A stretch of 64,000 nt of DNA from Psychroflexus sp. ALD_RP9 (GTDB taxonomy: Bacteria; Bacteroidota; Bacteroidia; Flavobacteriales; Flavobacteriaceae), in the NCBI RefSeq assembly GCF_017311165.1, contig NZ_CP062973.1, positions 1,488,001 through 1,552,000 of the forward strand. Direction: 5' to 3'. Shown in pieces: positions 36,259 to 45,794 of this stretch (the stretch's first letter is position 1; every line of letters starts with the position of its first letter). The position numbers were made by a program, and so were the translations under genes. Under the pieces are notes generated by a model that saw only the letters and a program-made list of their open reading frames with translations, made no database searches and had not been told where the DNA came from.

Positions 36259-37140
36259 TCAATTTCGATTATCTTCTCCCCAAAGTAATTTTTTTCTTAA
36301 GGTTGCAATAAAACTATCGGAGTTTTGGGTAACCAAACCAATTTTAAAATTAGCTTTTTTGAGTTTGATGCTAACATCTTTGCTAAAGGTTTCTATACGT
36401 GAATCTAAAGAAATTAAGTAATTATCTTCTCGACCAGATACTTTTAGTGTAATTTCTGTATCATCAGGAATTAATAAAGGTCTTGCGTTTAAATTATGTG
36501 GAGCTATTGGCGTGATAACAAAACTCTGGGTTTGTGGAGAAATAATTGGGCCACCACAACTTAAGGAATAACCCGTTGAGCCGGTTGGCGTTGAAATGAT
36601 AATTCCGTCTGACCAATAAGCATTTAAATATTCATCATTTAGCCAAACTTCAATAGTGATCATAGAAGTTGTATCTTTTCGGCTAATGGCAACTTCATTT
36701 AAGGCGAAATTGAAAGGTTTTAAACTTTGATCTCCATTTGAAGTTTCTATGTTTAATAAACTTCGTTTAGATAATTTGAAGTTTCCGTCCAAAATCTCCT
36801 GAATGCTCGATTTAATTTCATCATCATGAATGGTCGCTAAAAAGCCTAATCTTCCTGTGTTAATTCCAATAATAGGAATCTCTAAATTTTTTACAAAACT
36901 AGCGGCACTTAAAATAGTGCCGTCTCCGCCAATACTAAAAAAATAGTTGTAAGTAGTATCAAGGCTAGTAAATGTGTTGTAAGCCTCAGTTTTGTTTATA
37001 AAGCCTTTATTTGTAATCAGTTTAAGATAATTCTCTTCAAAATAAAACTCGGTTTGGTTAGCCTTTAATACACTAAGTAATTGATTCAAGTATTTCTCAG
37101 TTTCTGGATAATACGATTGACCAAAAATTCCAACCTTCAT
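36259..37140 (-). CDS. nadK: NAD kinase
   Basis: 293 residues. It phosphorylates NAD to NADP. Visible: FSIGGDGTILSAASFV (GGDG, the diphosphate/catalytic loop), GINTGRLGFLA, NEVAI, and STPTGSTGYSLSCGGPI, which together are unmistakable. It lies 14 bp after the CBS gene, as in many Bacteroidota. Confidence 0.95.
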   Translation of the reverse strand: MKVGIFGQSYYPETEKYLNQLLSVLKANQTEFYFEENYLKLITNKGFINKTEAYNTFTSLDTTYNYFFSIGGDGTILSAASFVKNLEIPIIGINTGRLGFLATIHDDEIKSSIQEILDGNFKLSKRSLLNIETSNGDQSLKPFNFALNEVAISRKDTTSMITIEVWLNDEYLNAYWSDGIIISTPTGSTGYSLSCGGPIISPQTQSFVITPIAPHNLNARPLLIPDDTEITLKVSGREDNYLISLDSRIETFSKDVSIKLKKANFKIGLVTQNSDSFIATLRKKLLWGEDNRN

Positions 37141-37154
37141 GGGCTTAAATTAAT

Positions 37155-37796
37155 TTATATGTTTAAAAATTTGGTTAAGTAGTTAGACCTATCTTTCAAG
37201 CTATCTGAATAAGCATCATCTTCATGCTTACTTAAAATTTCATAATCATAACGCCTCAAGGTTTGTAAAATTTCGTTGAGGCCTTGGTGCTTCAGTTTAA
37301 TTAAAAACTCAATTGTGTTATTATTAATTTCGCAAGTAAACATGCCCAATATTTGTGCGTTTAAACTTTCTAAAATTTGACTTATTTCTGCATATGAAAA
37401 ATCAGCAGTCGATTTTTTTAATAATAAAGAATCAGTTTCATGGCTTACAAACTCTGTTTCATTAAACAAATCAAGTATGGCTTCAAATTCAAGACTACCA
37501 ATCAGTAAATTTTTATCATCAACAACTGGTAAAATGTTAGATTCATGCTTTAAAAATAAACTAAAAACATCTAGTAATGTGTGGTATTCAGAAGCAAAAA
37601 AATATTCAGCATAAAGCGGTAAGTCTTTTGCTAAACGCTTTGGTGTAGAAAGTTTTAAATCTTCAGCCTGCATAAGGCCTTTAAAATAATTTCCTTCTGT
37701 AATAATAGCATGAGAAAACTTTACCTCAAAATTTTTAGGTAGGTTTGAAAGGTCAATGATTCCGGGATTTTGATTAACAACTGAAAACCAATTCAT
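37155..37796 (-). CDS. CBS-domain protein
   Basis: 213 residues. The visible CBS-like features are YHTLLDVFSLFLKHESNILPVVDDKNLLIGSLEFEAIL and a preceding segment containing TPKRLAKDLPLYAEYFFA. The C-terminal half resembles an ACT-like or ligand-binding fold, but this is not clear. CBS pairs bind adenine nucleotides, so a regulatory role beside nadK is plausible. The partner is not shown by the sequence. It is the first gene of the envelope operon and diverges from pdxJ. Confidence 0.75.
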   Translation of the reverse strand: MNWFSVVNQNPGIIDLSNLPKNFEVKFSHAIITEGNYFKGLMQAEDLKLSTPKRLAKDLPLYAEYFFASEYHTLLDVFSLFLKHESNILPVVDDKNLLIGSLEFEAILDLFNETEFVSHETDSLLLKKSTADFSYAEISQILESLNAQILGMFTCEINNNTIEFLIKLKHQGLNEILQTLRRYDYEILSKHEDDAYSDSLKDRSNYLTKFLNI

Positions 37797-37857
37797 AATC
37801 TTTTACATTTATTTGCAAAATACATAATTTAGTCTGTCTATATCCTATAATTGATTG

Positions 37858-37865
37858 TATTTTTG
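37858..37865 (+). promoter_or_regulatory. -7 promoter box for pdxJ
   Basis: TATTTTTG, a full TAnnTTTG match, 23 bp before the pdxJ ATG. Confidence 0.5.
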
Positions 37866-37888
37866 CTTTTGTTACAAATTACCATAAA

Positions 37889-38602
37889 ATGACAAAACTA
37901 AGCGTTAATATTAACAAAATAGCAACTTTAAGGAATGCTCGCGGCGGCAATATGCCCAACGTCTTAGAGGCTGCAAGGCGAATTGAAGGCTTCGGTGCTA
38001 ATGGAATTACAGTACATCCAAGACCTGATGAACGACATATTACTTACCAAGATGTGCGCGATTTGGCTCCGAGTGTATCTACAGAATTTAATATTGAAGG
38101 TAATCCTAACCCAAAATTTATCGATTTGGTGTTACATAATAAACCAACCCAAGTAACTTTGGTGCCAGATGCAGTAGATGCCATCACTTCAAACGCAGGT
38201 TGGGATACCATTAAAAATCAAGATTACCTTCGTAAAATAATCGATATATTTAAAGCAGAAGGCATTAGAACTTCTATTTTTGTTGATCCTAATACTGAAA
38301 TGGTAAAAGCTGCCAAGCAAACCGGTGTTGATAGAATAGAATTGTATACTGAAGCTTTCGCACAAAATTATCCAGTTAACCAAACGGAAGCCATACAGCC
38401 TTATGTTGATTGTGCTAATCTTGCTCAATCACAAAATTTAGGAATAAATGCAGGTCACGATTTGTCATTAGAAAATATTAGTTACTTTAAAAATTGTATC
38501 CCATTTTTAGATGAAGTTTCAATAGGTCATGCCTTAATTTCAGAGGCTTTATATTTAGGTTTAGAAACGGTTGTTAAGCGTTATTTAAAAGCATTAAAAT
38601 AG
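37889..38602 (+). CDS. pdxJ: Pyridoxine 5'-phosphate synthase
   Basis: 237 residues. It joins 1-deoxy-xylulose 5-phosphate and 3-amino-2-oxopropyl phosphate into pyridoxine 5'-phosphate, the last step of the DXP-dependent vitamin B6 route. TKLSVNINKIATLRNARGG, GITVHPRPDERHI (active-site His and Arg), FNIEGNPNP, LVPD and the C-terminal GINAGHDLSLEN are all there. It starts the plus-strand pair with the alpha/beta hydrolase 8 bp downstream. Confidence 0.95.
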   Translation: MTKLSVNINKIATLRNARGGNMPNVLEAARRIEGFGANGITVHPRPDERHITYQDVRDLAPSVSTEFNIEGNPNPKFIDLVLHNKPTQVTLVPDAVDAITSNAGWDTIKNQDYLRKIIDIFKAEGIRTSIFVDPNTEMVKAAKQTGVDRIELYTEAFAQNYPVNQTEAIQPYVDCANLAQSQNLGINAGHDLSLENISYFKNCIPFLDEVSIGHALISEALYLGLETVVKRYLKALK

Positions 38603-38610
38603 TTAATAAT

Positions 38611-39378
38611 ATGAAGTTATACGCAAATGTGTTTGGTCAAGGCAAACCTTTATTGATATTACACGGTTTTTTAGGCATGGGCGATAACTGGAAAACCTTA
38701 GGTAAGCAATATGAAGATTTAGGTTTTCAAGTTCATTTAATCGATCAGCGTAATCATGGCCGAAGTCCACATTCAGATGAGTTTTCATATGAATTAATGG
38801 TTAATGATTTGCACGAATATATTGTTGAAAATCATTTTGAAAGCGTTAATTTAATTGGTCATTCAATGGGTGGTAAGACCGTCATGGCTTTTGCTTGCGA
38901 ATATCCAGATTTGGTTAATAAGCTTATTGTTGTTGATATTGCGCCTAAATATTATGCGCCACACCACCAAGAAATTTTAGAAGGTCTTACAGCAATAAAA
39001 AACGCAAATTTTAAAAGTCGTAGTGATGCGGATAATTTACTTTCAAACTATATAAATCATAAAGGAATTCGTCAGTTTTTATTAAAAAATCTATATCGTA
39101 AAGATAAAAACACTTATGGTTTACGTATTAACCTTAAATCTCTCAAAAATAATATCAACGAAATAGGTAAAGCATTAGAGCCTGAACAAATATTTGAAGG
39201 AGAAACCTTGTTCATTAACGGAAAAACTTCAGATTATATTACAGATGAAGACACTAATTTAATTCACAATCATTTTCCGCAAGCTAGGATTAAAGGAATT
39301 GAAAACGCTGGGCACTGGGTGCATGCTGAACAAAGAGAAGCTTTTTTTGAGGTGACCAAAGCTTTTTTAAATAATTAA
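38611..39378 (+). CDS. Alpha/beta hydrolase (YbfF-like esterase)
   Basis: 255 residues. ILHGFLGMGDNWKTLG forms the oxyanion loop, LIDQRNHGRSPHS follows, LIGHSMGGKTVMAFA carries the nucleophile Ser (about 97), and IENAGHWVHAEQ the catalytic His (about 234). The layout is that of YbfF/abhydrolase-11 esterases, active on short acyl esters including acyl-CoA thioesters. It is cotranscribed with pdxJ. The natural substrate is not evident. Confidence 0.88.
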   Translation: MKLYANVFGQGKPLLILHGFLGMGDNWKTLGKQYEDLGFQVHLIDQRNHGRSPHSDEFSYELMVNDLHEYIVENHFESVNLIGHSMGGKTVMAFACEYPDLVNKLIVVDIAPKYYAPHHQEILEGLTAIKNANFKSRSDADNLLSNYINHKGIRQFLLKNLYRKDKNTYGLRINLKSLKNNINEIGKALEPEQIFEGETLFINGKTSDYITDEDTNLIHNHFPQARIKGIENAGHWVHAEQREAFFEVTKAFLNN

Positions 39379-39739
39379 TATAGATCAAAATTTTTGAAGT
39401 TAACATCCTTTATAAAATGAAAATAAGACTTCTTCTGGTTTCTACAATCATTTTCAACAACACCAAACTGACAAAGCGAAATTTGTTTTAAACGATATTT
39501 ACGACATCTTAAGAAAATAAAACCTTAATTACTAAACTTACTTAATTATATTCAATTAATTCGGTTGTACGCTAAATATCAACGATGCAAAGGAATTAAC
39601 AATTTATTGATAATTAGTTGTTTAATACAACAATGCTTATTATGCTAACATAATAAATTTAATTTTTTGTTGTGAAATTGTGAATTAATGGTAAATTTGG
39701 ATAACAAATTAATATAAACAAACTGTAAATTTTTTGAAT
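39379..39739 (+). other. Intergenic stretch of 361 bp, mostly non-coding
   Basis: AT-rich, with no gene track. It contains one start-less open stretch (39416-39520, 34 codons ending KFVLNDIYDILRK before TAA) that reads like the C-terminus of a protein and may be a gene remnant. From about 39540 to 39739 it is very AT-rich leader or promoter sequence for the FadL-type gene. I see no terminator or RNA structure that I can defend. Confidence 0.4.
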
Positions 39740-40990
39740 ATGAAAAAAATCTTACTCTTAACTGGCTTACTATTATGTTCGGCTAGTATTTACGCTGGCG
39801 GTTATCGGGTCGCTGCTCAAGGACAACGTGCTCTAGCCATGGGTCATGCAGGTGTGGCAGTTGTTAATAGTGCTGAAACAGCCTTTTTTAACCCTTCTGG
39901 AATTGTTTTATTAGAAGATAAAATAAATGTCTCTGCGGGTATTACAGGCGTTTTTTCAAATGTACAATGGCAAAACCAATCGACTGGTCAATTTGCTGAA
40001 ACAGACAACCCAATGGGAACGCCGTTTTATTTTTATGCGACTTACAAGATTAACGAATGGCTTGCTGCAGGTGTAAGTGTTTACACACCTTACGGTAGTA
40101 CAGTTGAATGGGAAAAAGATTGGGCAGGTTCTCACTTAGTTAATAATATTGATTTGGCTGCTATTTATGTACAACCTTTATTATCTATTAAACTTTCTGA
40201 TGTTTTCACAGTTGGCGGTGGACCAATTTTTGTAACAGGAAATGTAGAATTTAACCGAAATATCAATAGAACTTTAACTGATGAAATGGGTGATCGCTCA
40301 AATGTTACAGTTGAAGATTCTGGTGTAACAAATTGGGGATGGAGTGCAAGTTTTACACTTACGCCGGTTGAAGATTTAAGAATAGGTTTTAACTACCGTT
40401 CTGAAATTATTTTAGATGCAGAAGATGGTGATGCAACATTTGCAAATGTGCCAAACTCAGCATTAGTACCAGCCCAAAATGGGGCAACGACATTTAATGC
40501 TTCTTTGCCAATGCCTGCAGAAATGACATTAGGTGCTGCTTGGCAAATGAATGAAAAGTGGCTATTTGCATTTGACTATAATCGAACTTATTGGGAAGTT
40601 TACAATGCATTAGACTTACAATTCGGAAACGGTTCAGAGTCACTCAATCCTAGAAATTATAAAAATGCTTCAATTTATCGTTTTGGTGCTGAATATGTGG
40701 CTTCTTCAGATTTTACATTAAGAGCTGGTTATTACTACGATGAAACACCAGTGAGACCAACTTACTTTGCACCAGAAACGCCAAGAAACGATTCGCAAGG
40801 TTATACAGCTGGACTGTCTTATCAAGTTAATGATAAATTAGCAATTGATGCTTCTTTTCTTTACTTAAGGTTTAAGGAAGTTGATGCCTCTTACGATTAT
40901 TATCAAGAAAACGGTCAAAATGTGCCATTCGAAGGAACTTATAAATCGAATGCATTTTTGCCAGGTATTGGTGTAACATATAAACTATAA
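39740..40990 (+). CDS. OmpP1/FadL family outer membrane transporter
   Basis: 416 residues from ATG 39740; a TTG six bases upstream is not needed. Signal peptide ends SIYA, then GGYRVAAQGQRALAMGHAGVAVVNSAETAFFNPSGI, the FadL N-terminal hatch with its NPSG motif. Barrel strands follow, ending GIGVTYKL. FadL proteins admit hydrophobic molecules such as long-chain fatty acids. The next gene is an SGNH esterase lipoprotein 13 bp downstream, suggesting coupled release and uptake of acyl chains. Confidence 0.9.
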   Translation: MKKILLLTGLLLCSASIYAGGYRVAAQGQRALAMGHAGVAVVNSAETAFFNPSGIVLLEDKINVSAGITGVFSNVQWQNQSTGQFAETDNPMGTPFYFYATYKINEWLAAGVSVYTPYGSTVEWEKDWAGSHLVNNIDLAAIYVQPLLSIKLSDVFTVGGGPIFVTGNVEFNRNINRTLTDEMGDRSNVTVEDSGVTNWGWSASFTLTPVEDLRIGFNYRSEIILDAEDGDATFANVPNSALVPAQNGATTFNASLPMPAEMTLGAAWQMNEKWLFAFDYNRTYWEVYNALDLQFGNGSESLNPRNYKNASIYRFGAEYVASSDFTLRAGYYYDETPVRPTYFAPETPRNDSQGYTAGLSYQVNDKLAIDASFLYLRFKEVDASYDYYQENGQNVPFEGTYKSNAFLPGIGVTYKL

Positions 40991-41003
40991 AAAAGAGACA
41001 ACT

Positions 41004-42536
41004 ATGAAAAATTACATAAAATATATCGGTATTTCAGCATGTGCAGCTTTGATGTCTTGCGAACCTGAATTTGATAACTCTATTGCAGATAATGAAGTAT
41101 ATAGAAACGGTGAAGCCGATTTTACAAATTTTGTGAGCGTTGGTAATTCACTGACAGCTGGTTATGCTGATAATGCTCTTTATGTTCAAGGGCAAGAGAA
41201 TTCTTTTCCTAATATTTTGGCTCAGCAATTTGAGCTTGTAGGTGGCGGTGAGTTTATACAACCTTTAATGGCTGATAATTTAGGTGGTCTAAAATTTAAC
41301 GGACAAATTATTTCGGGTAATCGTTTGGTGTTAACTGCACTTTCAGGCAGTCCCGCTCCAGCGCCAATTGCTGGTGAACCAAGTACTGAAGTAACTAATA
41401 AACTTTCTGGCCCAATTAATAATATGGGTGTGCCTGGTGCTAAGTCTTATCATTTAGTTGCTGAAGGTTATGGAAGTACTGCTGGTGTTCCTTTAGGAGA
41501 ATCTAACCCTTATTTTGCACGCTTTTCTTCATCTGATAATGCCACAGTTTTGGGTGATGCAGTTGCTCAAAACCCAAGTTTCTTTTCATTATGGATTGGA
41601 AATAATGACATTCTTGGTTTTGCGACTTCAGGTGGTGTTGGTGTTAATCAGTTAGGCAATTTAGATCCTTCAACTTATGGTTCTAATGATATTACAGATC
41701 CAAATGTATTTGCTTCAGTTTATAGTCAATTAATAGATGGGCTATCTGCAAATGCTTCTGGCGGTGTTGTTTTTAATATACCAGATGTAACCAACATTCC
41801 ATTTTTTACAACTGTTCCTGTTAACGCTATACCTTTAGATCAGGCAACAGCAGACCTTTTAAACTCGCAATTTGTAGCTTATAATAACCAAATTTTACCT
41901 GGTTTAGCTCAAATGGGTGTAATATCAGTTCAGGAAGCACAGCAGCGTCAAGTCAATTTTGTTGCTGGACAAAATTTTGTGACGATTCAAGATGAAAATT
42001 TAACTGATATTTCTTCAATACTCCAAGGACCACCATTTAATCTTGATGCACAAACTGCTGCTACTTTAGGTCAAGTGAGACAAGCTACTGAAGATGATTT
42101 AATTCCGTTAACAGCTTCTTCAATTTTAGGAACAACAGTCAATAATAATCCAACCTTAATTAATGGTGTTTCAGTTCCATTAGGAGATCAATATGTATTA
42201 ACAGTTGCTGAGCAAGAAATGGTTTCTGAAGCTCAACAAGCATATAACTCAACAATTGAGGCACTTGCAGAAGCTAATAACTTAGCTTTTGTAGATGTAG
42301 ATCAAGTTCTTGTTGAAGTATCTAACGGAATTGGATTTGATGGTGGTGTATTAACTTCAGATTTTGTGACTGGTGGTGCTTTTTCGCTAGATGGTGTTCA
42401 TCTTACATCGCGTGGTTATGCTTATGTTGCCAATCAGGCTATTATGGCTATCAATGCACAATATGGCTCTACTTTACCAATGGTAAATATTGGCGATTAC
42501 GGCACGGTTAATCTTAGTGACAATATAGCTCAGTAA
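41004..42536 (+). CDS. SGNH/GDSL hydrolase lipoprotein
   Basis: 510 residues. The signal GISACAALMSC carries a lipobox. SGNH blocks: I, FVSVGNSLTAGY (Ser about 49); II, around NNMGVPGAKSYHLV (Gly); III, SLWIGNNDILGF (Asn); V, DGVHLTSRGYAYVAN (Asp and His). The region between is longer than in classic GDSL enzymes, about 230 residues of alternating strand and helix. It should be an esterase or lipase anchored in the envelope. It follows a FadL gene and ends before a terminator. Confidence 0.88.
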   Translation: MKNYIKYIGISACAALMSCEPEFDNSIADNEVYRNGEADFTNFVSVGNSLTAGYADNALYVQGQENSFPNILAQQFELVGGGEFIQPLMADNLGGLKFNGQIISGNRLVLTALSGSPAPAPIAGEPSTEVTNKLSGPINNMGVPGAKSYHLVAEGYGSTAGVPLGESNPYFARFSSSDNATVLGDAVAQNPSFFSLWIGNNDILGFATSGGVGVNQLGNLDPSTYGSNDITDPNVFASVYSQLIDGLSANASGGVVFNIPDVTNIPFFTTVPVNAIPLDQATADLLNSQFVAYNNQILPGLAQMGVISVQEAQQRQVNFVAGQNFVTIQDENLTDISSILQGPPFNLDAQTAATLGQVRQATEDDLIPLTASSILGTTVNNNPTLINGVSVPLGDQYVLTVAEQEMVSEAQQAYNSTIEALAEANNLAFVDVDQVLVEVSNGIGFDGGVLTSDFVTGGAFSLDGVHLTSRGYAYVANQAIMAINAQYGSTLPMVNIGDYGTVNLSDNIAQ

Positions 42537-42554
42537 AACACGAATTATATTTTT

Positions 42555-42595
42555 TAAATCGTCTCAAATTTTATTTTGGGACGGTTTTTTGTTTT
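42555..42595 (+). terminator. Rho-independent terminator after the SGNH gene
   Basis: A stem CGTCTCAAA / TTTGGGACG with one G-T pair and a 6-nt loop (42560-42583), followed by six T. Confidence 0.8.
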
Positions 42596-42702
42596 AAATA
42601 GATATTAACGCCTGCAGATAATTTAACCTAGTTAATATCTTTTCAAGTAAATATTTTGCGCCTCTATTTTAAATTGTATATTTAAACAAATCTAAAATTG
42701 AT

Positions 42703-43050
42703 ATGAAACTTATTTTAAGGTTACTTGTCTCTGCCATTATGGTGGTTGTTTTAGCAAATATACTGCCAGGAGTTTACGTTGGCGGTTTTTTAGAAGCTAT
42801 TGTATTAGCAGTAGTCTTGGCTTTATTAAATATGTTTGTTAAGCCAATACTAATTGTTTTTACCCTGCCAGTCACAATTATAAGTTTCGGACTTTTTCTG
42901 TTGGTGATTAATGCCTTAATTATTTTATTAGCAGATAGTCTTGTTTCTGGTTTTCGAGTAGATGGTTTTTGGTATGCTCTAATTTTTAGTTTACTTTTAT
43001 CTATACTCCAAGCGATCACTTTTAAATTAGCTGAAAAAGATCAGGCTTAA
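42703..43050 (+). CDS. Phage holin family (YvlD-like) four-helix membrane protein
   Basis: 115 residues, almost all hydrophobic in four segments, with FVKPILIVFTLPVTIISFGLFLLVINALI matching the Phage_holin_4_2/YvlD family. The name is historical: most members are chromosomal envelope proteins and there is no phage gene nearby. It overlaps the CPBP gene by 1 bp. Confidence 0.82.
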   Translation: MKLILRLLVSAIMVVVLANILPGVYVGGFLEAIVLAVVLALLNMFVKPILIVFTLPVTIISFGLFLLVINALIILLADSLVSGFRVDGFWYALIFSLLLSILQAITFKLAEKDQA

Positions 43051-43604
43051 TGCAAAAAAGTAAGTTGTTTATAGCGGCAACAATCACGTTGTTTGCATTT
43101 CCGCTAGTTGCTTTTTTAGTGAGTAACTTCAGTAGAAGCTTCAACTATTATGAGATTTTTCCTGAAAGGGTTTCAATTTTTAACTTAGCAATAGGTCTGG
43201 GCTTTGGTATTATAGTTTCAGCGGTTGCTGTTGCGATACTTCGGCTTAAAAAGTTTAAAGACTTAACACACAATTATCAAGTCTTGTTTAAGGGTATTGA
43301 CGTAACTTGGGTTGATATTATTTTTTATTCAATTTGTGCAGGTGTTGGCGAAGAAATTTTCTTTCGTGGCATGCTATTAGAATTTATAGGTATTTGGCCA
43401 GCAGCTATTCTTTTTGTGGCACTTCATGGGTATATTTCATTCAAATCTACGCCAAAGCTAATTTATGCGGCTTATCTAATTATTGTTTCAGCAGGTTTTG
43501 GCTATTTATATGTTTATACCGATATCTATGCTGCAATGTTAGCACATGCTTTTTATGATGTAATTATGTTTTGGTTGCTGCTTAAGCCAAAGTCAAGAAT
43601 TTAA
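43050..43604 (+). CDS. CPBP family intramembrane metalloprotease
   Basis: 184 residues with about six hydrophobic segments. The motif CAGVGEEIFFRGMLLE supplies the EExxxR active site, FVALHGYISF the next His, and AHAFYDVIMFW the last. CPBP enzymes (Rce1/Abi) cut within membranes. The usual targets are unknown in this phylum. It is translationally coupled to the holin-like gene. Confidence 0.85.
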   Translation: MQKSKLFIAATITLFAFPLVAFLVSNFSRSFNYYEIFPERVSIFNLAIGLGFGIIVSAVAVAILRLKKFKDLTHNYQVLFKGIDVTWVDIIFYSICAGVGEEIFFRGMLLEFIGIWPAAILFVALHGYISFKSTPKLIYAAYLIIVSAGFGYLYVYTDIYAAMLAHAFYDVIMFWLLLKPKSRI

Positions 43605-43660
43605 ATTTTCTCTTTTTTACAACTGATTTTCAAAAACTTGCCAAGACGTGAAATTAATTG

Positions 43661-43668
43661 TATTTTTG
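43661..43668 (+). promoter_or_regulatory. Promoter for tig (-33 TTG, -7 box)
   Basis: TATTTTTG at 43661-43668 with TTG at 43638-43640, a spacing of 20 bp, fits the flavobacterial TTG-N17-23-TAnnTTTG consensus. This is the best-formed promoter in the window. The tig ATG lies 25 bp downstream. Confidence 0.65.
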
Positions 43669-43693
43669 CAAATTCAAAAAATGACTTGATATA

Positions 43694-45016
43694 ATGAATA
43701 TTACTTTAGAAAATAAAGATGCTTTAAATGCAGTTGTAAAAGTAGATATCGCAAAAGAAGATTATAGCGATATAGTAGAAAAAGTATTAAATAATTACCG
43801 TAAAACAGCAAACATTCCTGGTTTTAGAAAAGGAAAAGTGCCAAAAGGACTTGTTAAAAAACAATATGGACAGTCTGTTTTAGTTGATGAGGTTAATAAA
43901 CTTCTTCAAGAGTCATTAAATAATTACCTCACAGAAGAGAAACTTGATATTTTAGGTAATCCTTTGCCAAAACCACAAGATAACTTTAACTGGGAAGATG
44001 ATGATTATAGCTTTGAGTTTGAGCTAGGCTTAGCGCCAGAGTTTGAGGTAAATCTTGACAATAAAAAACCAATTACGCATTACGTAATTACTGCTGATGA
44101 TGAAATGGTAGATAACCAAATTAAGATGATTCAAAAGCAATATGGTAAAATCGTTGCTCAAGATGAAGTCAAAGAAGGCTACACGATTGAAGGAACTTTC
44201 CATAATCCAGAAGAAGAGATAGAGCAAAATGCAAGCTTTACTGTTGATGAGATTGAAGGAAAAAACAATAAAAAGAAATTAATCGGTGCTAAAACTGGCG
44301 AACAGGTTACTTTAAAGTCATCTAAGTTGTTTAAAGATGCAGCAACTTTAGCAAGTAAGCTTGGCATAGAAGAAGACAAAGCTAAAGATTTAAAAGTAGA
44401 TTTAACTTTAGCCATAAACGAAGTTAATGAGCATGTTCCAGCTGAACTGAATCAGGAATTATTCGATAAATATTTCGGTGAAGGAGAAGTTAATTCTGAA
44501 GAAGAGTTGAAAGAACGCATTAAAGCAGATTCAGAAAAAACCTTTGCTCAACAAGGTGACCAGCAATTACTTAATGATGTTACTGAATATTTAGTTGAAA
44601 ATACTTCATTCGATTTACCAGCTGAATTTCTTCAAAAATGGTTAAAGGTTCAAGGAGAAAAAGAATTGACTGATGAAGAAGCAAAAGAAGAATACGAAAA
44701 AAGCGAAAAAGGCTTAAAGTATCAATTAATTGAAGGTAAAATTATTAATCAAAACGACCTTCAAGTTCAAGCTGAAGATTTAAAGGCAATGACAAAAGAG
44801 CGTATCAAAATGCAAATGGCACAATTCGGTCAAACCGATTTACCAGAAGAGCAACTTGATGATATAGCTAATCGTGTGCTTTCTAATCAGGATGAAGCTA
44901 AAAAAATAGCAGAGCAGGCAATGAGTCAAAAATTACTTGACTTTTACAAAGAAAAATTGAACCTCAAAGAAGAAAAGCTATCTTACAAAGCTTTTATAGA
45001 TAAGGTTTACAAATAA
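43694..45016 (+). CDS. tig: Trigger factor
   Basis: 440 residues. It is the ribosome-bound chaperone at the tunnel exit. The N-terminal ribosome-binding domain has the GFRKGKVPKG loop (about 42-51). The central FKBP-type domain (about 150-245) is degenerate, as usual in this phylum, so isomerase activity is doubtful. The C-terminal helical domain follows. It precedes clpP-clpX, a common arrangement, but a terminator separates them. Confidence 0.93.
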   Translation: MNITLENKDALNAVVKVDIAKEDYSDIVEKVLNNYRKTANIPGFRKGKVPKGLVKKQYGQSVLVDEVNKLLQESLNNYLTEEKLDILGNPLPKPQDNFNWEDDDYSFEFELGLAPEFEVNLDNKKPITHYVITADDEMVDNQIKMIQKQYGKIVAQDEVKEGYTIEGTFHNPEEEIEQNASFTVDEIEGKNNKKKLIGAKTGEQVTLKSSKLFKDAATLASKLGIEEDKAKDLKVDLTLAINEVNEHVPAELNQELFDKYFGEGEVNSEEELKERIKADSEKTFAQQGDQQLLNDVTEYLVENTSFDLPAEFLQKWLKVQGEKELTDEEAKEEYEKSEKGLKYQLIEGKIINQNDLQVQAEDLKAMTKERIKMQMAQFGQTDLPEEQLDDIANRVLSNQDEAKKIAEQAMSQKLLDFYKEKLNLKEEKLSYKAFIDKVYK

Positions 45017-45028
45017 AAAACTAAATTT

Positions 45029-45067
45029 TTAAACTATGCTAAAAGGAAACTTTTAGCATAGTTTTTT
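45029..45067 (+). terminator. Rho-independent terminator after tig
   Basis: A 15-bp stem (AAACTATGCTAAAAG / CTTTTAGCATAGTTT) with a GAAA-like loop and six T. Confidence 0.9.
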
Positions 45068-45117
45068 CATATTCCATCGTAAATCAACTTATCTTAGCAT
45101 TCCATTAAATTACAACT

Positions 45118-45792
45118 ATGAATATTAATAAAGAGTTCGAAAAGTTTGCAACTAAAGATCAAGGAATTAACAGTAATTATTATAACCAAATAATTACCAG
45201 TATGTATCCTGTAGGTATGACGCCAAACATTATTGAAGAGCGTCAAATGAATGCCGTTGCGATGGATGTGTTTTCTCGACTAATGATGGATCGTATTATA
45301 TTTCTAGGAACACCAATTAATGATCAAGTAGCTAATATTATACAAGCCCAATTGTTGTTTTTGGAAAGTACAGATGCAACAAAAGATATTCAAATTTACA
45401 TTAATTCACCTGGTGGAAGTGTTTATGCTGGTCTTGGAATTTACGATACAATGCAATTTATCAAGCCAGACGTTGCAACAATTAATACAGGTATTGCAGC
45501 CTCAATGGGCGCGGTGTTATTATGTGCTGGGGCTGAAGGTAAACGAAGTGGATTGCCACATTCACGCGTTATGATACATCAACCAATGGGTGGCGCTCAA
45601 GGACAAGCTGATGATATTGAAATTACGGCTAAACAAATATTGATTTTAAAAGAAGAGTTATATAAAATTATTTCAAAACATTCAAAAAAAGACTACGACA
45701 AAGTCTACAAAGACGGCGATCGTGACTTTTGGATGGCGGCTAATGAAGCTAAAGATTACGGAATGATTGACGAAATTTTAGTACGAGAATAA
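45118..45792 (+). CDS. clpP: ATP-dependent Clp protease proteolytic subunit
   Basis: 224 residues. Catalytic triad: Ser129 in [10 protein letters not shown], His154 in [11 protein letters not shown], and Asp203 in [13 protein letters not shown]. The N-terminal 25-30 residues are probably removed on maturation. It forms the tetradecameric chamber that degrades proteins unfolded by ClpX. clpX starts 2 bp after its stop. Confidence 0.96.
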   Translation: MNINKEFEKFATKDQGINSNYYNQIITSMYPVGMTPNIIEERQMNAVAMDVFSRLMMDRIIFLGTPINDQVANIIQAQLLFLESTDATKDIQIYINSPGGSVYAGLGIYDTMQFIKPDVATINTGIAASMGAVLLCAGAEGKRSGLPHSRVMIHQPMGGAQGQADDIEITAKQILILKEELYKIISKHSKKDYDKVYKDGDRDFWMAANEAKDYGMIDEILVRE

Positions 45793-45794
45793 TT

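Noticed and set aside
42703..43050. Prophage, from the phage holin family name
   Set aside because: The YvlD-like family is mostly chromosomal; no integrase, capsid, lysin or attachment site is nearby.
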